A stretch of 53,399 nucleotides of DNA from a bacterium (GTDB taxonomy: Bacteria; Chloroflexota; Dormibacteria; Aeolococcales; Bog-877), in contig JAKABB010000008.1 of NCBI GenBank assembly GCA_021802045.1, positions 1 to 53,399 of the forward strand, written 5' to 3'. The notes beneath the pieces were generated by a model. The model was not told the origin of the DNA. It saw only the letters and a list, made by a program, of their open reading frames with translations, and made no database searches. The first letter of the stretch is position 1, and the number at the start of each line of letters is the position of its first letter. This document shows positions 1 to 9,940 of the stretch, in pieces. A program made the translations under genes and the position numbers.

Positions 1-396
1 TCTCGGCGATCAGCTCCCCCACCGCCACCCGGTCGCCGGGCTGGCGCAGCCACCCCAGGATGGTCCCCTCCAGCACCGTGTCCCCCAGCCGCGGCATGGC
101 GATCTCGACGATCCCGGCCGGGGCCGACTCGGCGAGCGGCGGGGGCGACGGTGGCGGCGCCACCGCCGGGGCGGCGTCCAGCGCCAGCCGCGCGATCGGG
201 GCCCCCACCGGCACCGTGGCCCCCTCGGGGACCAGGAGCTCGACCAGGGTCCCCGCCTGCTCGGCCGGGTACTCGGTGGTCACCTTGTCGCTGCTGATCT
301 CGGCGATCAGCTCCCCCACCGCCACCCGGTCGCCGGGCTGGCGCAGCCACCCCAGGATGGTCCCCTCCAGCACCGTGTCCCCCAGCCGCGGCATGG
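1..396. repeat. Direct DNA repeat covering duplicated lipoyl domains
   Basis: Bases 1-99 and 298-396 are identical by eye over 99 bp, at an offset of 297 bp, which is 99 codons. The repeat is in frame and encodes the start of each of the two lipoyl domains. The left copy is cut by the window edge, so the identity may extend further. This is a recent duplication or gene conversion within one gene. Confidence 0.9.
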
Positions 397-436
397 TGAT
401 CTCCACGGTCCCGTCCGGAGCGGGCACCTCGGTCAC
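1..436 (-). CDS. Lipoyl-domain protein of a 2-oxoacid dehydrogenase complex (partial, runs off the left edge)
   Basis: The protein starts at a GTG that overlaps the stop of the upstream E1-beta/E2 gene as GTGA, and it leaves the window before its end. The visible part is one complete lipoyl domain (about residues 9-85), with the lipoyl-lysine motif DKVTTE, then an Ala/Pro-rich linker, then the first part of a second lipoyl domain. Lipoyl domains carry the acyl group between E1, E2 and E3 active sites. The catalytic acyltransferase domain that normally follows is fused to the preceding gene instead, so this protein may be a dedicated swinging-arm subunit. It could still carry a peripheral-subunit-binding or E3 domain beyond the edge. 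The lipoyl identity is clear; the full architecture is not visible. Confidence 0.85.
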   Translation of the reverse strand, partial: MTEVPAPDGTVEITMPRLGDTVLEGTILGWLRQPGDRVAVGELIAEISSDKVTTEYPAEQAGTLVELLVPEGATVPVGAPIARLALDAAPAVAPPPSPPPLAESAPAGIVEIAMPRLGDTVLEGTILGWLRQPGDRVAVGELIAE

Positions 437-2075
437 CGGGCGGCGCCGTCCGCGGGCGCTCCCTCCTCCGGCGCGGACTCCAGCACCGCCCGCATGGCCC
501 TGAGGAGGCGGGCCGACCCGGCCCCGTCGAGGACGCGGTGGTCGCCGCTGAGGGTCAGCACGCAGGACGGGCGCGTCACCGCACGCTCGCCGTCAGCCAC
601 CACCCGCGGGGCGATGGCGCCCACCTGCACGGTGGCCATCTGCCCCTCCCACACCCGGGGCACGCCCCCGAGGGCGCTGCCGCCGGGCACCACCAGCGTG
701 ACCGTCGCCTCCGGCCGCGGCCCGGCCGGGGTGGCCGGGCTGGCCGCCCGCGCGGCGTCGATGGCCCGGGCGGCCCCGGCCACGTCCAGCGCCTCCACCG
801 ACTCCAGCAGCAGCCAGCGGGTGCCCCCAGCCGGGTCCCCCTCCTCCACCGCCATGGTCACCGCCGGGACCGGGCGGGGCACCCCGTCCTCCCAGCGGGC
901 GTTGGCCTCCGGCACCTGGCCCAGGGCCCGGGCGGCGGCGTGCACGAAGTAGGCCAGCGGGTCCGGCAGCTGGCGCCGGCGCTGGTCGGCGAGGATCGAG
1001 GTCAGGTCCACGGCCATGGCCATCGACGCCTGCGGGACCCCGGGCGAGAGGGGGATCCCCACGGCGCCCGCGGCCGGAGCCGTGCGTCGCCGGGTGCCCG
1101 CCAGCCGCCGGGCCGCAGCGGCGATGCCCGCGGCGTCGGGGACCAGGGCCGCCTCCAGGCCGTCGGCGAAGGGGATGCCGGCGACATCCGGCATGGTCAG
1201 GCGCATCACCGGCGCGTGGAGGGCGTCGAAGGCCTCCTCCTGGACCAGCGCCGCCACCTCGGCGCCCAGGCCCAGGGAGCGGACGTCCTCGTGTACCACC
1301 AGCACCCGCCCGGTGCGGCGGGCGGCGGCCACGATCGCCTCCCGGTCCAGGGGCAGGAGGGTGCGCAGGTCCAGGACCTCCAGGGAGGGGCCGCCGGCGC
1401 CGGCCAGCAGCTCGGCGGCACGCAGCGCCTCGTGCACCATCCAGCCGTAGGCGACCACGGTCACGTCGTCGCCGGCGCGGGCCACCCGGGCCACGCCGAT
1501 GGGCACGGGGTGCACGCCCGGGGGCACCTCGTCGCGGACCCGGCGGTAGGCCAGCTTGTGCTCAAGGAAGATCACCGGGTCGGGATCCGCGAGGGCGGCA
1601 TGGAGCAGCCCCTTGGCGTCGGCCGCCGTCGCCGGCGCCACCACCTTGAGCCCGATGGCATGGGCCAGCGGCGCCTCGATCGACTGGGAGTGGTAGAGCG
1701 CCCCGTGGATGCCGGCCCCCCAGGGGGCCCGCACCACCAGCGGCACGCTCCACTCCCCCGCCGAGCGGTAGCGGATCTTGGCCGCCTCGTTGAGGAGCTG
1801 GTCCGCCGCCGCCCAGATGAAGTCCCCGAACTGGATCTCGACCACCGGCCGCAGCCCGCGCAGGGCCAGCCCGATTCCGATGCCGACGATGGAGAGCTCG
1901 GCCATGGGGGTGTCGATCACGCGCTCGGGCCCGAACGCCTCCTGCAACCCGTCGGTGGCCCGGAAGACCCCTCCCAGCGGCCCGATGTCCTCCCCGAGCA
2001 GGATCACCCGGCCGTCAGCGGCCATCGCCTCCCGCAGCCCGGTCCGCACCGCCTCGACCAGGGTCAGGACGGGCA

Positions 2076-2076
<1 letters not shown>
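433..2076 (-). CDS. 2-oxoacid dehydrogenase E1 beta subunit fused to an E2 acyltransferase catalytic domain
   Basis: Residues 1 to about 327 are a complete E1 beta (transketolase-like) subunit, with the LGEDIG start region and the C-terminal transketolase fold. After a short Ala-rich linker, residues about 340-545 form an E2 catalytic domain that ends in the acyltransferase motif DHRVLDG (residues 512-518), whose His is catalytic. No lipoyl or subunit-binding domain is present. E1 beta with E1 alpha decarboxylates a 2-oxoacid, and the E2 domain passes the acyl group to CoA. A lipoyl-free E2 domain fused to an E1 is known from actinobacterial OdhA/Kgd, where the E1 is of the single-chain type; here it is on E1 beta. 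The gene overlaps E1 alpha by one base (TGATG) and the lipoyl gene by four. The substrate (branched-chain 2-oxoacid, pyruvate or acetoin) is not resolved. Confidence 0.88.
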
Positions 2077-3125
<1,049 letters not shown>

Positions 3126-3516
3126 GTCACCTCCCATGGTCGCAGCGGCGGGCGCCGGCCGGGTCGCTCCCCGCACGCGCCGGCGCCGCCCCCGGACGCG
3201 AGCCCTGCCGCGTCCCCTCCCCACCTGTACCACGGCCGACGCGCCGGTGACCGCGACCGGCCGCCATCGTTCGGCTCAGCGAACGTACCGGACGCTGTGA
3301 CCGTCGGTCCGCGAGAGCCCATAGAGTCGGGCGCGACCGGTGCCGGCCGCCGCGAGCACCACCGCGTCGAGCGCACCACCCCAGGGCGGCTGACCGCAGG
3401 GAGGCGATGAGGACAGGCCAGGCCATCGGCCGGACGGCGGGGGCGAGCCCGCGGGCCCGACCCATGCCCCCCGGCCCCGCGGCCCGCGGAGGGCGCGGTC
3501 GGTCGCTGACGCCCCG
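3126..3516. promoter_or_regulatory. Divergent intergenic region with a CGTTCG-N6-CGAACG palindrome
   Basis: This 391-bp stretch separates the minus-strand E1 alpha gene from the plus-strand ligase gene and must hold both promoters. I see no convincing gene in it. At 3268-3285 there is a perfect inverted repeat, CGTTCG-N6-CGAACG, of the size bound by dimeric TetR-type regulators. The same core (GTTCG-N6-CGAAC) recurs at 51762-51777 in front of another divergent pair. I could not fix -10/-35 boxes here with confidence. Confidence 0.45.
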
Positions 3517-4824
3517 GTGACCGTCGTGCGTGCCCCCGGCGGGTCGGCGCCATCCGCTCCCCCCCAGCCGGACCCGACCACCGACGGACGGCTCCAGCGC
3601 CTCCTCCAGACCCTGGCCACCCGCAACCGGTTCTACCGGGAGGCCTGGCGCGCGGCGGGCCTGGACCCGCGGACGGTCCCCGGCCTCGCCCTCCACCAGC
3701 TGCCCTTCACCACCAAGGCGGAGCTGGTGCGCGACCAGCTGGCGCACCCCCCCTTCGGCCGCAACCACACCTTCCCGCTGGCGACCTACACCCGCGTCCA
3801 CCAGACCTCGGGGACCACCGGCCGGCCCCTGCGCGTCCTGGACACCGCCGCCTCCTGGCGCTGGTGGGGCCGGTGCTGGACCGCGGTCTACCAGGGCGCG
3901 GAGGTGGACCGCCACGACCGGATCTTCCTGGCCTTCTCCTTCGGGCCCTTCATCGGCTTCTGGGCGGCACTGGAGGGAGCCCAGCAGATCGGGGCCATGG
4001 CCATCACCGGTGGCGGGATGGACTCGGTGCTGCGCCTGCAGGCGATGGCCGACTTCGGGGCCACGGTCCTGGTCGCCACCCCGAGCTACGCGCTGCACCT
4101 GGCCCGGGTGGCGCGCGACGCGGGGATCGACCCACGCAGCCTGGGCATCCGCACCACCATCCACGCCGGTGAGCCGGGGGCCAGCGTGCCCGCGGTCCGG
4201 GCCCGGATCGAGGAGCTCTGGGGCGCCCGCTGCCACGACCACGCCGGCGCCTCCGAGATCGGGGCCTGGGGATACTCCTGCCGGGAGGGCAGCGGCCTGC
4301 ACCTCATCGACGGCGAGTTCATCGCCGAGGTCATCGACCCCGCCACGGCTGCGCCGGTGGCCGACGGCACCGTCGGCGAGCTGGTCCTGACCAACCTCGG
4401 GCGCCCCGGCTTCCCCGTCCTGCGCTACCGCACCGGCGACATGGTGCGCCGGATGTGGCAGCGCTGCCCCTGCGGCCGCCAGGGACCGCTGCTGGCGGGG
4501 GGCGTCCTGGGCCGGGCCGACGGCATGGTGGTGGTGCGGGGGATGAACATCTTCCCCTCCGCGATCGACGCCCTGGTGCGCGAGCAGCGCCAGATCGGGG
4601 AGTACCAGGTCCGGATCTGGACCCGGGACGACCTCGACCAGATCACCGTCCGGGCCGAGGTCGATGACGGCGACCCTAACGCCGTGGCCGAGGAGCTCAT
4701 GGCCCGCTGCCACCGCGCCCTGGGGATGCGGGTGGGCTTCGAGGCGCTCGCCCGGGGCACCCTCCCCCCCACCGAGCTCAAGGCCCAGCGCATCCGGGAC
4801 GAGCGGGCGGCGGCGCGGGGCTGA
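3517..4824 (+). CDS. Phenylacetate-CoA ligase (PaaK)-like adenylate-forming enzyme
   Basis: This 435-residue protein has the PaaK-type AMP-binding fold: the phosphate-binding loop TSGTTGRP near residue 93, the YRTGDM motif of the adenylation site, and a C-terminal PaaK-like domain starting after the RGMNIFPS hinge. A CPCGR motif sits where PaaK proteins carry a metal-binding Cys pair. Enzymes of this family make acyl-CoA from aryl acids with ATP, via an acyl-adenylate. The start is a GTG without a clear Shine-Dalgarno, so it could lie slightly downstream. It is only distantly similar to the canonical PaaK at 5758-7101, so the substrate is uncertain. It stands alone and is divergent from the E1-E2 operon. 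Confidence 0.8.
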   Translation: MTVVRAPGGSAPSAPPQPDPTTDGRLQRLLQTLATRNRFYREAWRAAGLDPRTVPGLALHQLPFTTKAELVRDQLAHPPFGRNHTFPLATYTRVHQTSGTTGRPLRVLDTAASWRWWGRCWTAVYQGAEVDRHDRIFLAFSFGPFIGFWAALEGAQQIGAMAITGGGMDSVLRLQAMADFGATVLVATPSYALHLARVARDAGIDPRSLGIRTTIHAGEPGASVPAVRARIEELWGARCHDHAGASEIGAWGYSCREGSGLHLIDGEFIAEVIDPATAAPVADGTVGELVLTNLGRPGFPVLRYRTGDMVRRMWQRCPCGRQGPLLAGGVLGRADGMVVVRGMNIFPSAIDALVREQRQIGEYQVRIWTRDDLDQITVRAEVDDGDPNAVAEELMARCHRALGMRVGFEALARGTLPPTELKAQRIRDERAAARG

Positions 4825-5084
4825 CGCCGGAACCGGCGCCACCACCCGTTGACGGGCATGCATTCGCCTGCCCGCGCACCGGCCCGAGCCTCGCCCGCCT
4901 AGCCGCCCGCGGGGCCCCGTGACCGACCGGCCCCGCCCCCTTGGCGATCCGTCCTGACAGCGACCGCGCGGCCGCCCGCCGGGCTCCCGGGCCCACCAGG
5001 CCTGCGGGCCGCTGGTCGGGATGGCCAAGGATTTCGGCCCTGGGACGCCCGCGGGTGCTGGGCGGCGGCTCGGAGCAGGTCGCG
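4825..5084. other. Intergenic stretch before transposase remnants; nothing recognised
   Basis: No open frame here resembles a known protein and no clear promoter is visible. It may contain the lost 5' part of the degraded insertion sequence that follows. Confidence 0.4.
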
Positions 5085-5510
5085 CGGGCCCGGCGGCACC
5101 GCTACCGGACCGCGATGGCGCGGCCGGGACGGGACCGGCCGGTGGGCACGGTGGAGGCCGACGGGACCTTCGTCGGGGGCCGGAACCCGGCCGGCCCGGT
5201 CGCGGCGCGCCGGGGAAGACCCCGGTGGCGGTGGCCGTGGACCAGCACGGCCCCCGCTCTCGGGCGCTGCCGGATGCAGGTGGTCGCGGCCACGACGGCG
5301 CCGACCCTGCCCGTCCTCCTGCTGGCCCATGTGGGGCCCGGCCCCGCCGTGGGCACCGACGGGCGCCCGAGCGGCTCCCCGCGGCGTGCATCCTGTCGCA
5401 GCCTCCCCGAGCACTCGCTCATCGGCACCCAACCCAGCGGCATCGAGCCCGGCCGTCTGCGGGCCGATCTCGACGAGTTCCGGCTTCGGTGGCGCCAGGG
5501 AGCTCGGTGC
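5085..5510 (+). pseudogene. Degenerate IS1595-family (ISXO2-like) transposase
   Basis: Fragments of an IS1595-type DDE transposase can be read in order but in different frames. They are an AMARPGRDR segment followed by VGTVEADGTFVGG (family form about VEVDETYVGG), then GKTPVAVAVDQHG in another frame, then RMQVVAATTAPTLP through VGPGPAVGTDG back in the first frame, and finally LRADLDEFRLRWR (family form YLDEFAFRYNRR). The frame changes near 5205-5215 and again near 5265-5275, and the second and third catalytic regions are eroded. The element is therefore dead. I found no terminal inverted repeats. Confidence 0.65.
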
Positions 5511-5514
5511 GTGG

Positions 5515-5690
5515 ACCCGGTGATGGAGATCATCGAGGAGAACGGGCGCCGGACCGATGGCCGGATCTCGGCCAAGCGGCTGCTGCCCAAGGTGCAAGTT
5601 GCGGGGTACGGGGGCTCGGCCCGGAAGCTGCGCCGGGCAGTCGCCCGGCGCAGTCGAGCTGGCGCCGATGACGCGGCGACCACCGCCGCC
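5515..5690 (+). pseudogene. Fragment resembling the N-terminal region of an IS21-type IstA transposase
   Basis: Immediately after the IS1595-like remnant, the frame reads a short segment containing SAKRLLPKVQVAGYGGS and LRRAVARR. This resembles the DNA-binding region of IS21 IstA transposases (the form with AxRLxxxLxxxGYxGSxxxLRRxV). Nothing downstream continues the protein, and the next gene begins on the other strand at 5758. The junction of two IS fragments suggests repeated insertion and decay next to the operon end. A GGGGCCGGCCCC palindrome at 5711-5722 may be part of a terminator for the minus-strand operon. Confidence 0.4.
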
Positions 5691-5757
5691 GGACCCCACC
5701 GTTCGAGGCGGGGGCCGGCCCCACCGTCCGGGCCGGGCCGGGGCCGGGAGCTGGGCG

Positions 5758-7101
5758 CTAAGCCAGGTGGCGCTGGTCGACGACCCGCTGCAGCTTGCCC
5801 CCCTCCGAGCGGGGGACGGTGCGCGGGGCCATCAGCCTGACGGTGACCCCGATCCCCAGGGTGCCCCGGATGGCGGCCCCGGCCCGTGCCCGCAGCGCCC
5901 GCAGATGCTCGTTGGCCTCCACCATCTCGTCGGAGAACACCTCGACGGCGACGGTGCGGGAGAACTCCTCGCTGACCTCCACCTGCACCTCGAGCTCGTC
6001 GAGCGTGTGCTGCCGGGTGAGGATGAGGCGGTAGTGCGGGGCCAGCTCCGTCACCGCTCCCAGCGCGCTCTCGATCTGGGTCGGGTAGACGTTGATCCCG
6101 CGCACGATGAGCATGTCGTCGCTGCGACCCTTGATGAGGGCCATCCGGGTCAGGGTGCGGCCGCAGGCGCAGGGCTCGGAGGAGAGGCTGGTGATGTCGC
6201 CGGTCCAGTACCGGATGAGCGGCAGGCCCTGCTTGGTGAGGGTGGTCAGGACCAGCACCCCCTCCGACCCCTCGGGCAGCACCTGGCCCGTGTCCGGGTC
6301 CACGATCTCCGGCAGGAAGTGGTCCTCGTTGACGTGGGACCCCTGGCGCACCTCGACGCACTCGCAGGACACCCCGGGGCCGATGATCTCCGAGAGCCCG
6401 TAGATGTTGGTGCAGCGCACGCCCAGGCGCTGGTCGATCTCGGTCCGCATGGTCTCGGTCCAGGGCTCGGCCCCGACGACCGCGTAGCGCAGGCTGATCC
6501 CCTCGGGGCCGACGCCCTGGCGCTGCAGCTCCTGGGCCAGGGTGAGGGCGTAGCTCGGGGTGCAGGAGATCACCGTCGGGCGGAAGTCCATGATCATCAT
6601 CACCTGGCGCTCGGTCATGCCGCCCGAGACCGGGACCACCGCCATCCCCAGCCGCTCGCCACCGTAGTGGAGGCCGAGCCCGCCGGTGAAGAGCCCGTAG
6701 CCGTAGGCGTTGTGCAGGATCATGCCCGGCTCCGCGCCGGCCATGGCCAGGGAGCGGGCGCAGACCCGGGCGAAGAGGTCCACGTCCTCGCGGGTGTACC
6801 CGACCACGGTCGGCTTGCCGGTGGTGCCCGACGAGCAGTGGATGCGGTTCATCTCCGCCACCGGGACGGCGAAGAGGTCGAAGGGGTAGTTGTCGCGCAG
6901 GTCCGCCTTGCGGGTGAAGGGGAGTCGCGGCAGGTCGGCCACCCCCTGGATGGCGTCGGGGGTCAAGCCCATCTCCTCGAAGCGGTGGCGGTAGAAGGGC
7001 ACGCGCTCGTGCACGTAGGCGGCCAGGGCTCGCAGCCGCCGGTCCTGGAGGGCCCGCAGGTCCGAGCGCGGCATGGTTTCGGCGTCAGCTTCGAAGATCA
7101 T
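5758..7101 (-). CDS. paaK: Phenylacetate-CoA ligase
   Basis: At 447 residues this has the standard PaaK length and motifs: the P-loop SSGTTGKP (residues 90-97), the YGLSE motif, YWTGD, a CACGR cysteine motif, the RGINVYP hinge to the C-terminal domain, and SEGGKLQRV near the end with the catalytic lysine. PaaK converts phenylacetate (or related aryl acids), ATP and CoA to the CoA thioester. It is the last gene of a 13-gene minus-strand operon that also encodes IorA and a Kor-type oxidoreductase, which can form aryl-acetyl-CoA from aryl-pyruvates. That makes an aromatic substrate likely. The gene starts 30 bases after prpF; its ribosome-binding site is weak. Confidence 0.92.
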   Translation of the reverse strand: MIFEADAETMPRSDLRALQDRRLRALAAYVHERVPFYRHRFEEMGLTPDAIQGVADLPRLPFTRKADLRDNYPFDLFAVPVAEMNRIHCSSGTTGKPTVVGYTREDVDLFARVCARSLAMAGAEPGMILHNAYGYGLFTGGLGLHYGGERLGMAVVPVSGGMTERQVMMIMDFRPTVISCTPSYALTLAQELQRQGVGPEGISLRYAVVGAEPWTETMRTEIDQRLGVRCTNIYGLSEIIGPGVSCECVEVRQGSHVNEDHFLPEIVDPDTGQVLPEGSEGVLVLTTLTKQGLPLIRYWTGDITSLSSEPCACGRTLTRMALIKGRSDDMLIVRGINVYPTQIESALGAVTELAPHYRLILTRQHTLDELEVQVEVSEEFSRTVAVEVFSDEMVEANEHLRALRARAGAAIRGTLGIGVTVRLMAPRTVPRSEGGKLQRVVDQRHLA

Positions 7102-7131
7102 GGCCTCATCCCCTGCGATGGCGCGGTGGAA

Positions 7132-8325
7132 TCACGATGTGGTCAGGGCGCTCTGGCGCAGGAAGGCCACGCCCTCCATCAGCCGCCGCGCCGTGCGGGT
7201 GTAGGCAGCCCGCCGCACGGTCGGTTCGCCGGGGCCGGCCGTGATGACGGCCTGGACCTCGATCCGCCCGCTGGGGTGGCCGATGCGCACCGCGGTGGCG
7301 TCCCCCCGCGGCTGGGGCGCGACGGTGCCGGGGATCCGGGCGGCCACCGCGACGGTGATGCTGGCGGTGCCCGGGAAGGCGCGGTGCAGCGTCAGCGGCT
7401 GCCCTCCGATCACCTCCGCCACGATGTCCACCGCCTCCTCTGCGACGACCGCGTCGCCGGTCAGGGTAGCGTAGGTCCTGGGCTCGCCGACCAGGACCGG
7501 GATCGGCACCAGCCCCCGCTCCGGGAGCCCGAGGGACCGGGCCGCCGCTCGCTGCAGGGCATCGACCCGCTCGACCACGGCGGCGGTGGGGACGCCGGGG
7601 AAGCTCTCCGGCCCGAGGCCCATGTCGGCGGCGCGGACCACGACGCAGAGGTTGGCGATGTCCACCACGGAGACCTCCAGGGTGCCCAGGCCCGGGACCT
7701 CGAGCCGATCGCGGGGCGCACCGGTCGGCAGCAGCCGGCCGGTCACCCCCCCCACCGTCTGGCGGAAGTCGAGCAGGATCTCGGCCCCGCTCCCGGGCAC
7801 CCCGTCGACGGTGCCGGCACCCTCGACCCTGGCGTGCCCGCCCGTCAGCGGGACCTCGGCGAAGAGGATCCGGCGGGTGTTGGTGTTGTGGATCCGCACC
7901 GTCGCCACCGGCTGGCCGGACGGCACCAGCCCCTGCTCGACCGCGTAGACCCCGACCGCGGCCGAGATGTTGCCGCAGTTCATGTCGAAGTCCACCCGCG
8001 GCTCGCGCAGGCTCACCTGGGCGAAGGTGTAGTCGAGGTCGGCCCCCTCCACGCTCGGGGGGCCGATGATGGCCACCTTGCTGGTCAGGAGGTCGGCCCC
8101 GCCCAGACCATCGATCTGACGGGGATCGGGGCTGCCCATGAGGGCCAGCAGGAAGCGGACCCGCTGGTCGGGGTCGGTCGGGACCACCCGGGCGTCGAGG
8201 AAGACCGCCTTGCTGGTGCCGCCCCGGAGGATGGCGCAGGGCACGCCCGTCAGCTCGCCCTGGGGCTGCCAGCCCCTGGGGACCGCGGCGGGTAGGGGGA
8301 TCGGGGTCGAGGTGGAGGCGGGCAT
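7132..8325 (-). CDS. PrpF family isomerase (2-methylaconitate / oxalomesaconate type)
   Basis: The protein has the PrpF signatures RGGTSKAVFL near the N-terminus and MNCGNISAAVG with HNTNT in the middle; the Ser/Cys of these loops line the active site. PrpF proteins isomerise double bonds of aconitate-like tricarboxylates: 2-methylaconitate in the AcnD/PrpF version of the methylcitrate cycle, or 4-oxalomesaconate (GalD). I prefer the ATG at 8325 (397 residues); a TTG six bases upstream, closer to GGGGGAG, is possible. No AcnD, PrpC or PrpB is nearby. Instead a LeuA-like enzyme starts the same operon and LeuCD-like subunits lie in a second operon with the same operator, so the substrate is probably a different substituted aconitate. 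Confidence 0.85.
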   Translation of the reverse strand: MPASTSTPIPLPAAVPRGWQPQGELTGVPCAILRGGTSKAVFLDARVVPTDPDQRVRFLLALMGSPDPRQIDGLGGADLLTSKVAIIGPPSVEGADLDYTFAQVSLREPRVDFDMNCGNISAAVGVYAVEQGLVPSGQPVATVRIHNTNTRRILFAEVPLTGGHARVEGAGTVDGVPGSGAEILLDFRQTVGGVTGRLLPTGAPRDRLEVPGLGTLEVSVVDIANLCVVVRAADMGLGPESFPGVPTAAVVERVDALQRAAARSLGLPERGLVPIPVLVGEPRTYATLTGDAVVAEEAVDIVAEVIGGQPLTLHRAFPGTASITVAVAARIPGTVAPQPRGDATAVRIGHPSGRIEVQAVITAGPGEPTVRRAAYTRTARRLMEGVAFLRQSALTTS

Positions 8326-8343
8326 GAGCAATGCGCTCCCCCC

Positions 8344-9486
8344 CTACGCGACCAGGATGTTGACGGTGCAGGCGGTCCCCTCGACCCCCTGGGCCTTGCC
8401 CCCGCGGCAGTGGGCCAGGCCGACCCGGGCCCCGGGGATCTGCCGAGCCCCGGCGTCCCCGCGCAGCTGACGCACCACCTCCACCACCTGGGCCACGCCG
8501 GTGGCCCCCAGCGGGTGCCCCTTGCCGAGCAGGCCGCCGCTGCCGTTGATCGGCAGCCGCCCCCCGAGGTCGGCCTCCCCCCGGGCCACCCGCGCCGGGT
8601 ACTCCCCGTGGGGGAAGAGCCCCAGGCCCTCCACCCGCAGCGCCTCGGCGATGCTGAAGCAGTCGTGGACCTCAGCGAAGCGGACCTCGTCGGGACCGAT
8701 GCCCGCCTGGCGGTACGCCTCCTGGGCGGCCCGCCCCGTCAGGTCCTCCACGGTCATGTCCGGCAGGCCCACCTCGCTGCGCCCGCTCTTGAGGGCGCTC
8801 GCCGCCAGCCGCACGGCCCGGGTGGCGCCCAGGCGGTCGCGCCCACGCCGGCTGGTCAGCACCACCGCCGCCGCGCCGTCGCTGACCGGGGCGCACTCCT
8901 GCAGGTGCAGCGGCTCCGCGATCAGGCGCGAGGCCAGGACCTCCTCCAGGGTGACCGGGTTCTTGAACTGGGCCAGCGGGTTGAGGCTGGCGTTGTACTT
9001 GTTCTTGACCGCGATCCGGGCCAGCTGCTCGGCCGTGGTCCCGTACTGGGCCATGTGGCGCTGGGCCCGCATGGCGTAGACGGCGGGCATGGTCAGGCCG
9101 ATGTGGGCCTCGGCGTCGGACTCGTCGGGGGTGAAGGCGCCCCGGAAGCGCTGGCTGAGGTGCTCGACCCCCAGCGCCAGGCAGATGTCGTAGGCCCCGG
9201 CCCGGATGGCCAGGGCGGCGTCGAAGATCGCGGTCGAGCCGCTGCTGCAGGCGTTCTCCACGTTGACGATGGGCATCCCCGAGAGCCCGGCCTGGCCCAG
9301 GGCCCGCTGGCCCATGGCCATCCCCTGGAAGACGTGGCCCACCCAGGCCGCCTCGACGTCGTCGCGTCCGGCCCCGGCGTCCTCCAGGGCCAGCAGCACC
9401 GCCTCGGCCCCCAGGTCGGCGGCGGTCTGCGTCGGGTGCTTGCCGAAGGGGGTCATCCCGATCCCGGCGACATAGACCTCATCCAC
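8344..9486 (-). CDS. Thiolase (lipid-transfer/SCP-x type acetyl-CoA acyltransferase)
   Basis: A 380-residue thiolase with the nucleophilic cysteine in ENACSSGST (Cys80), the HDCFSIAE motif and GHPLGATG. The last cysteine sits in AHCRGG. The start is the GTG at 9486, because AGGAGG lies seven bases upstream; a longer frame upstream is not real. Its N-terminus overlaps the DUF35 gene by eight bases. Thiolases of this group work with a DUF35 Zn-ribbon/OB-fold partner, as in BbsA/BbsB of benzylsuccinate beta-oxidation. Here the pair probably performs CoA-dependent cleavage of a 3-oxoacyl-CoA made by the hydratase and SDR of the same operon. Confidence 0.92.
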   Translation of the reverse strand: MDEVYVAGIGMTPFGKHPTQTAADLGAEAVLLALEDAGAGRDDVEAAWVGHVFQGMAMGQRALGQAGLSGMPIVNVENACSSGSTAIFDAALAIRAGAYDICLALGVEHLSQRFRGAFTPDESDAEAHIGLTMPAVYAMRAQRHMAQYGTTAEQLARIAVKNKYNASLNPLAQFKNPVTLEEVLASRLIAEPLHLQECAPVSDGAAAVVLTSRRGRDRLGATRAVRLAASALKSGRSEVGLPDMTVEDLTGRAAQEAYRQAGIGPDEVRFAEVHDCFSIAEALRVEGLGLFPHGEYPARVARGEADLGGRLPINGSGGLLGKGHPLGATGVAQVVEVVRQLRGDAGARQIPGARVGLAHCRGGKAQGVEGTACTVNILVA

Positions 9487-9904
9487 GGTCGTTCCTCCTC
9501 GATGGCAGCGGGCGAGCGTGGACCAGGGTGACCGGGGCCCCGTCGGCCAGCCGGGGCCCGGGCGCCAGGACCAGGTCCACCTCGTCGCCGATGGTGGGCG
9601 GCTGCTCGCCCAGGAAGGGCAGCAGGACCCGGACGGCTTCCGGGAAGTCCACGTAGGCCAGCACGTACGGCGCCTGGAAGTCGGGCGTCGACTGGTGGAC
9701 CCGGCTGAAGGTGTAGACGGTGCCCACCGGCCCCAGGCGCACCGGTTCCAGGTCGCGGTGGCCGCAGCCGGCGCACACCGGCCGGGGCGGGTGGAACACG
9801 GCCTGGCAGGCACGGCAGCGGCTGCCCCGCAGGTGCACCCGCTCGTCCTCGACCTCGTAGCTCGCGTCGACCGGGCTCACGGCCACGGTTCCTGTCCTGG
9901 TCAC
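9479..9904 (-). CDS. Zn-ribbon/OB-fold (DUF35) partner of the thiolase
   Basis: A 141-residue protein with an N-terminal zinc ribbon (CRACQ ... CAGCG, residues about 30-47) and a C-terminal OB fold, the DUF35 layout. These proteins form complexes with thiolases or HMG-CoA synthases and channel the CoA substrate. It starts with GTG at 9904 behind GGGAG, and its end overlaps the thiolase start. The direct coupling strongly suggests a stoichiometric complex, similar to the BbsA/BbsB pair. Confidence 0.88.
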   Translation of the reverse strand: MTRTGTVAVSPVDASYEVEDERVHLRGSRCRACQAVFHPPRPVCAGCGHRDLEPVRLGPVGTVYTFSRVHQSTPDFQAPYVLAYVDFPEAVRVLLPFLGEQPPTIGDEVDLVLAPGPRLADGAPVTLVHARPLPSRRNDRG

Positions 9905-9940
9905 AGCGCTCCCTCGCCTCCTGCTGACCGATTGCTCATC

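Noticed and set aside
5557..8295. 912-codon plus-strand open frame
   Set aside because: It is a shadow opposite paaK and prpF, with low-complexity composition; the minus-strand genes carry all the conserved motifs.
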